From: Candidatus Odyssella sp.
GTDB lineage: Bacteria > Pseudomonadota > Alphaproteobacteria > Paracaedibacterales > Paracaedibacteraceae
Assembly (NCBI GenBank): GCA_020718185.1
Contig: DYSP01000002.1
Coordinates: 1-64,000 of the forward strand
Reading direction: 5' to 3'
Length of the DNA stretch: 64,000 bases
In this document: one piece after another, positions 62,102 to 64,000 of the stretch
How positions within the stretch are numbered: the first letter of the stretch is position 1
How the letters are laid out: the number at the start of each line of letters is the position of its first letter
Position numbers and translations under genes: made by a program
The notes under the pieces: generated by a model
The model's input: the letters and a program-made list of their open reading frames with translations, nothing else
Told to the model about the DNA's origin: nothing
Database searches by the model: none

Positions 62102-64000
62102 ACTTTACAACTTACTTTATTAAACATCCTGTGATTTCTTGGGTTCTTAATGGAATGATTGTGCTTGTTGGCGCATTATGTTTATCACTGTTATCGGTTA
62201 GAGAATATCCGACCATTACCTTTCCCACTATTATGGTCAAAACCACTTACCCAAATGCTAGTGCTGAACTTATTGAGACATCCGTTACCAATATTTTAGA
62301 AGATAACCTTGCTGGCGTTGCTGGTCTTGATGTTATTAATTCCACGTCGCAACAAGGAAGTTGCATGATTGAAATGCACTTTCAATTAGGGACAAATATT
62401 GACCAAGCCATGACTAATGTACGTGATGCAGTTGGTTTAGCGCGCGGACAACTGCCTCAACAAGTCAATGAGCCAATCATTGAGCGAAAAACTAAAACCG
62501 ACGGCCCCCCATTTATTGTCATGGCGTTGGAATCAACAGCGATGGATTTTGGCGCCCTCACCCACTACGCCAATCTAAACTTGCGCAATAATTTCCGCAG
62601 CCTAAAAGGTGTCGCCTCTTGTGAAGTTTGGGGACAGCCGTATACTTATAAAGTTTTGCTTGATCCAAAAAAACTCTATACTTTTGGGGTAAATGCAGAT
62701 GAGATTTATGAAGCCATCAGAAAAAGCAGTTTGTCATTGCCAGTTGGTAAATTTCAAAATGCTATTCCGGTTACTTTAAATGCCGATCTAAAAACAACTG
62801 CTGACTATCAAAACATCTTAATTAAGGAAAAAAATTTTGAAGAAGAGGTAAAAAAGCAGCCTGCCCTTTTTCTACGTTCAGTTGCTGACATTCATTTAAC
62901 CACCAATGATGAACAATTTCGCGTGCGTATCAACGGCAAACCTGGCTTGTGTTTAGCCATTAATCGAACCACAGATGCAAACCCACTTGATGTTTCTACG
63001 CTTGTCAACAAACAAATAAAAGAACTCCAACAAAGTCTACCATCTGACTTAAAACTACATGTGATTACGGATCAAACAGATTTTGTCCGTGCATCTCTCC
63101 ATAATATAAGGTCATCAATTATCGAGGCGATTGTTTTTGTATTGGCAATTGTCTTTTTATTTTTACGCAGTAGCAGAGCTACCCTGATCCCCCTCATCAC
63201 GATTCCTATTTCCTTAATAGGGTCAATGATTTTCCTCATGATATTTGGATTCTCGATTAACATTATCACTTTGCTCGCTATGATTTTAGCTGTGGGATTA
63301 GTGGTAGATGATGCAATTGTTATTTTGGAAAACATCGCTCGTCATATTGAAGAAGGACTATCCCCTCTTGAGGCAGCTATTCACGGTGCCCGAGAAATGG
63401 GGCCGGCAATTGCGGCGATGACTCTTACTTTAACCAGTGTTTATATGCCAGTGGCGTTCATTCAAGGTGCGATTGGTCAATTATTTATTGAATTTTCCGT
63501 GGCATTAGCAGGTAGTGTTTTAATTTCAGGAGTCGTGGCACTCACTTTATCACCGTTAATGTGTGCCAAAATTTTGAAATCACATCAGCATTCTTTGTGG
63601 CCACAAATTGATCAATTTCTTGAAAAATTAACGAACAGCTATAGCAAATCTCTTCTTTTTATTATGCAAAGGTGGAAGATAGCCTTAATAGCTGGAGTGA
63701 CATCCATCGGATTATCGCTTGTGTTTGCTAATATTTTACCCCGTGAAATGGCGCCAAAAGAAGACCGAGCGCTCATTGGAATTTGGATTCCACCACTTCC
63801 AGGTAAGGATATGAACACCTTAGAGAAAAAAGTAACGGCTCTGGAATCAATGATCCGCTCGACACCCGAAGCATTAGAATGCCTTAGCTTTATGGGTGAG
63901 TGGGGGGGGACTGTGGTTTTACCTCTCAAACCTCGCGCAGATAGAGATCGATCGGCTGCAGAAATTGTAAACTCCTTTCGCAAACAAGCTACCGACTTTC
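62098..64000 (+). CDS. RND efflux permease, HAE1/AcrB type (partial, runs off window)
   Basis: 634 residues are visible and the frame is still open at the edge; full members have about 1000-1050. MNFTTYFIKHPVISWVLNG gives TM1. VREYPTITFPTIMVKTTYPNAS and RDAVGLARGQLPQQVNEPII are standard pore and docking regions. TM4 carries VVDDAIVILENI with the proton-relay Asp pair. SVYMPVAFIQGAIGQLF follows. It is driven by the proton gradient and works with the adaptor upstream. The outer-membrane channel is not in view. Substrate not predictable. Confidence 0.95.
   Translation, partial: MNFTTYFIKHPVISWVLNGMIVLVGALCLSLLSVREYPTITFPTIMVKTTYPNASAELIETSVTNILEDNLAGVAGLDVINSTSQQGSCMIEMHFQLGTNIDQAMTNVRDAVGLARGQLPQQVNEPIIERKTKTDGPPFIVMALESTAMDFGALTHYANLNLRNNFRSLKGVASCEVWGQPYTYKVLLDPKKLYTFGVNADEIYEAIRKSSLSLPVGKFQNAIPVTLNADLKTTADYQNILIKEKNFEEEVKKQPALFLRSVADIHLTTNDEQFRVRINGKPGLCLAINRTTDANPLDVSTLVNKQIKELQQSLPSDLKLHVITDQTDFVRASLHNIRSSIIEAIVFVLAIVFLFLRSSRATLIPLITIPISLIGSMIFLMIFGFSINIITLLAMILAVGLVVDDAIVILENIARHIEEGLSPLEAAIHGAREMGPAIAAMTLTLTSVYMPVAFIQGAIGQLFIEFSVALAGSVLISGVVALTLSPLMCAKILKSHQHSLWPQIDQFLEKLTNSYSKSLLFIMQRWKIALIAGVTSIGLSLVFANILPREMAPKEDRALIGIWIPPLPGKDMNTLEKKVTALESMIRSTPEALECLSFMGEWGGTVVLPLKPRADRDRSAAEIVNSFRKQATDF

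Overview
The window is AT-rich DNA from an alphaproteobacterium. Four things point there: the complete str/S10/spc/alpha ribosomal order with adk between secY and rpsM; the tRNA-Tyr, tRNA-Gly, tufB, tRNA-Trp, secE, nusG, rplKAJL, rpoBC block running straight into rpsL, rpsG, fusA and tufA; an alphaproteobacterial-type initiator tRNA; and a CtaA-type heme A synthase. Low GC content, decaying genes (comEC, an stbDE-like toxin/antitoxin pair, a frameshifted exported protein), MITE-like elements and several small exported proteins of unknown function suggest a host-associated lineage such as Holosporales or a relative. This placement is an inference. The encoded G-1:C73 pair of tRNA-His fits a position outside the Rhizobiales/Rhodobacterales/Caulobacterales group that lacks it.

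Layout. 1-2.4 kb: the C-terminal end of a RelE/YoeB-like toxin and a comEC broken by two frameshifts. 2.4-10 kb: gltX, then an accessory stretch of exported proteins (a 7/11-residue-repeat protein, a four-cysteine protein, an eight-cysteine protein with a Pro-rich tail and a decayed relative sharing its leader and signal-peptide region), with ctaA among them and a membrane-bound class III adenylate cyclase after them. 10-11.7 kb: a dispersed repeat, tRNA-His, plsY and an 800-bp gene-free stretch holding a foldback element with 21-bp perfect terminal inverted repeats. 11.7-42.9 kb, all on the minus strand: about 31 kb of translation and transcription genes, bracketed by two apparently identical tuf genes. 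43-53.8 kb: rlmB, a LysR regulator, a cell-wall group (rlpA, dacA, tmk) and the minus-strand operon ftsE-ftsX-ydcF-plsC-unknown. 53.9-64 kb: a magnesium-type P-ATPase, a DHA2 MFS exporter, the decayed stbDE, initiator tRNA, a 142-bp MITE with a 5-bp target duplication, an ABC-F ATPase and an RND pump (adaptor plus a permease that runs off the edge).

How the parts work together. The large minus-strand block makes RNA polymerase, the Sec channel, elongation factors and most ribosomal proteins. It starts at a TTGACA promoter upstream of tRNA-Tyr whose spacer contains a perfect 7-bp dyad. The rlpA/dacA/tmk and ftsEX groups serve septal peptidoglycan remodelling and division. The accessory exported proteins and the two unlinked copies of a roughly 160-bp non-coding repeat are the least explained parts. 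I did not see a clearly new multi-gene system. The best leads are the 7/11-periodic exported protein, the shared leader and signal-peptide region in front of unrelated mature sequences, and the dispersed repeat.
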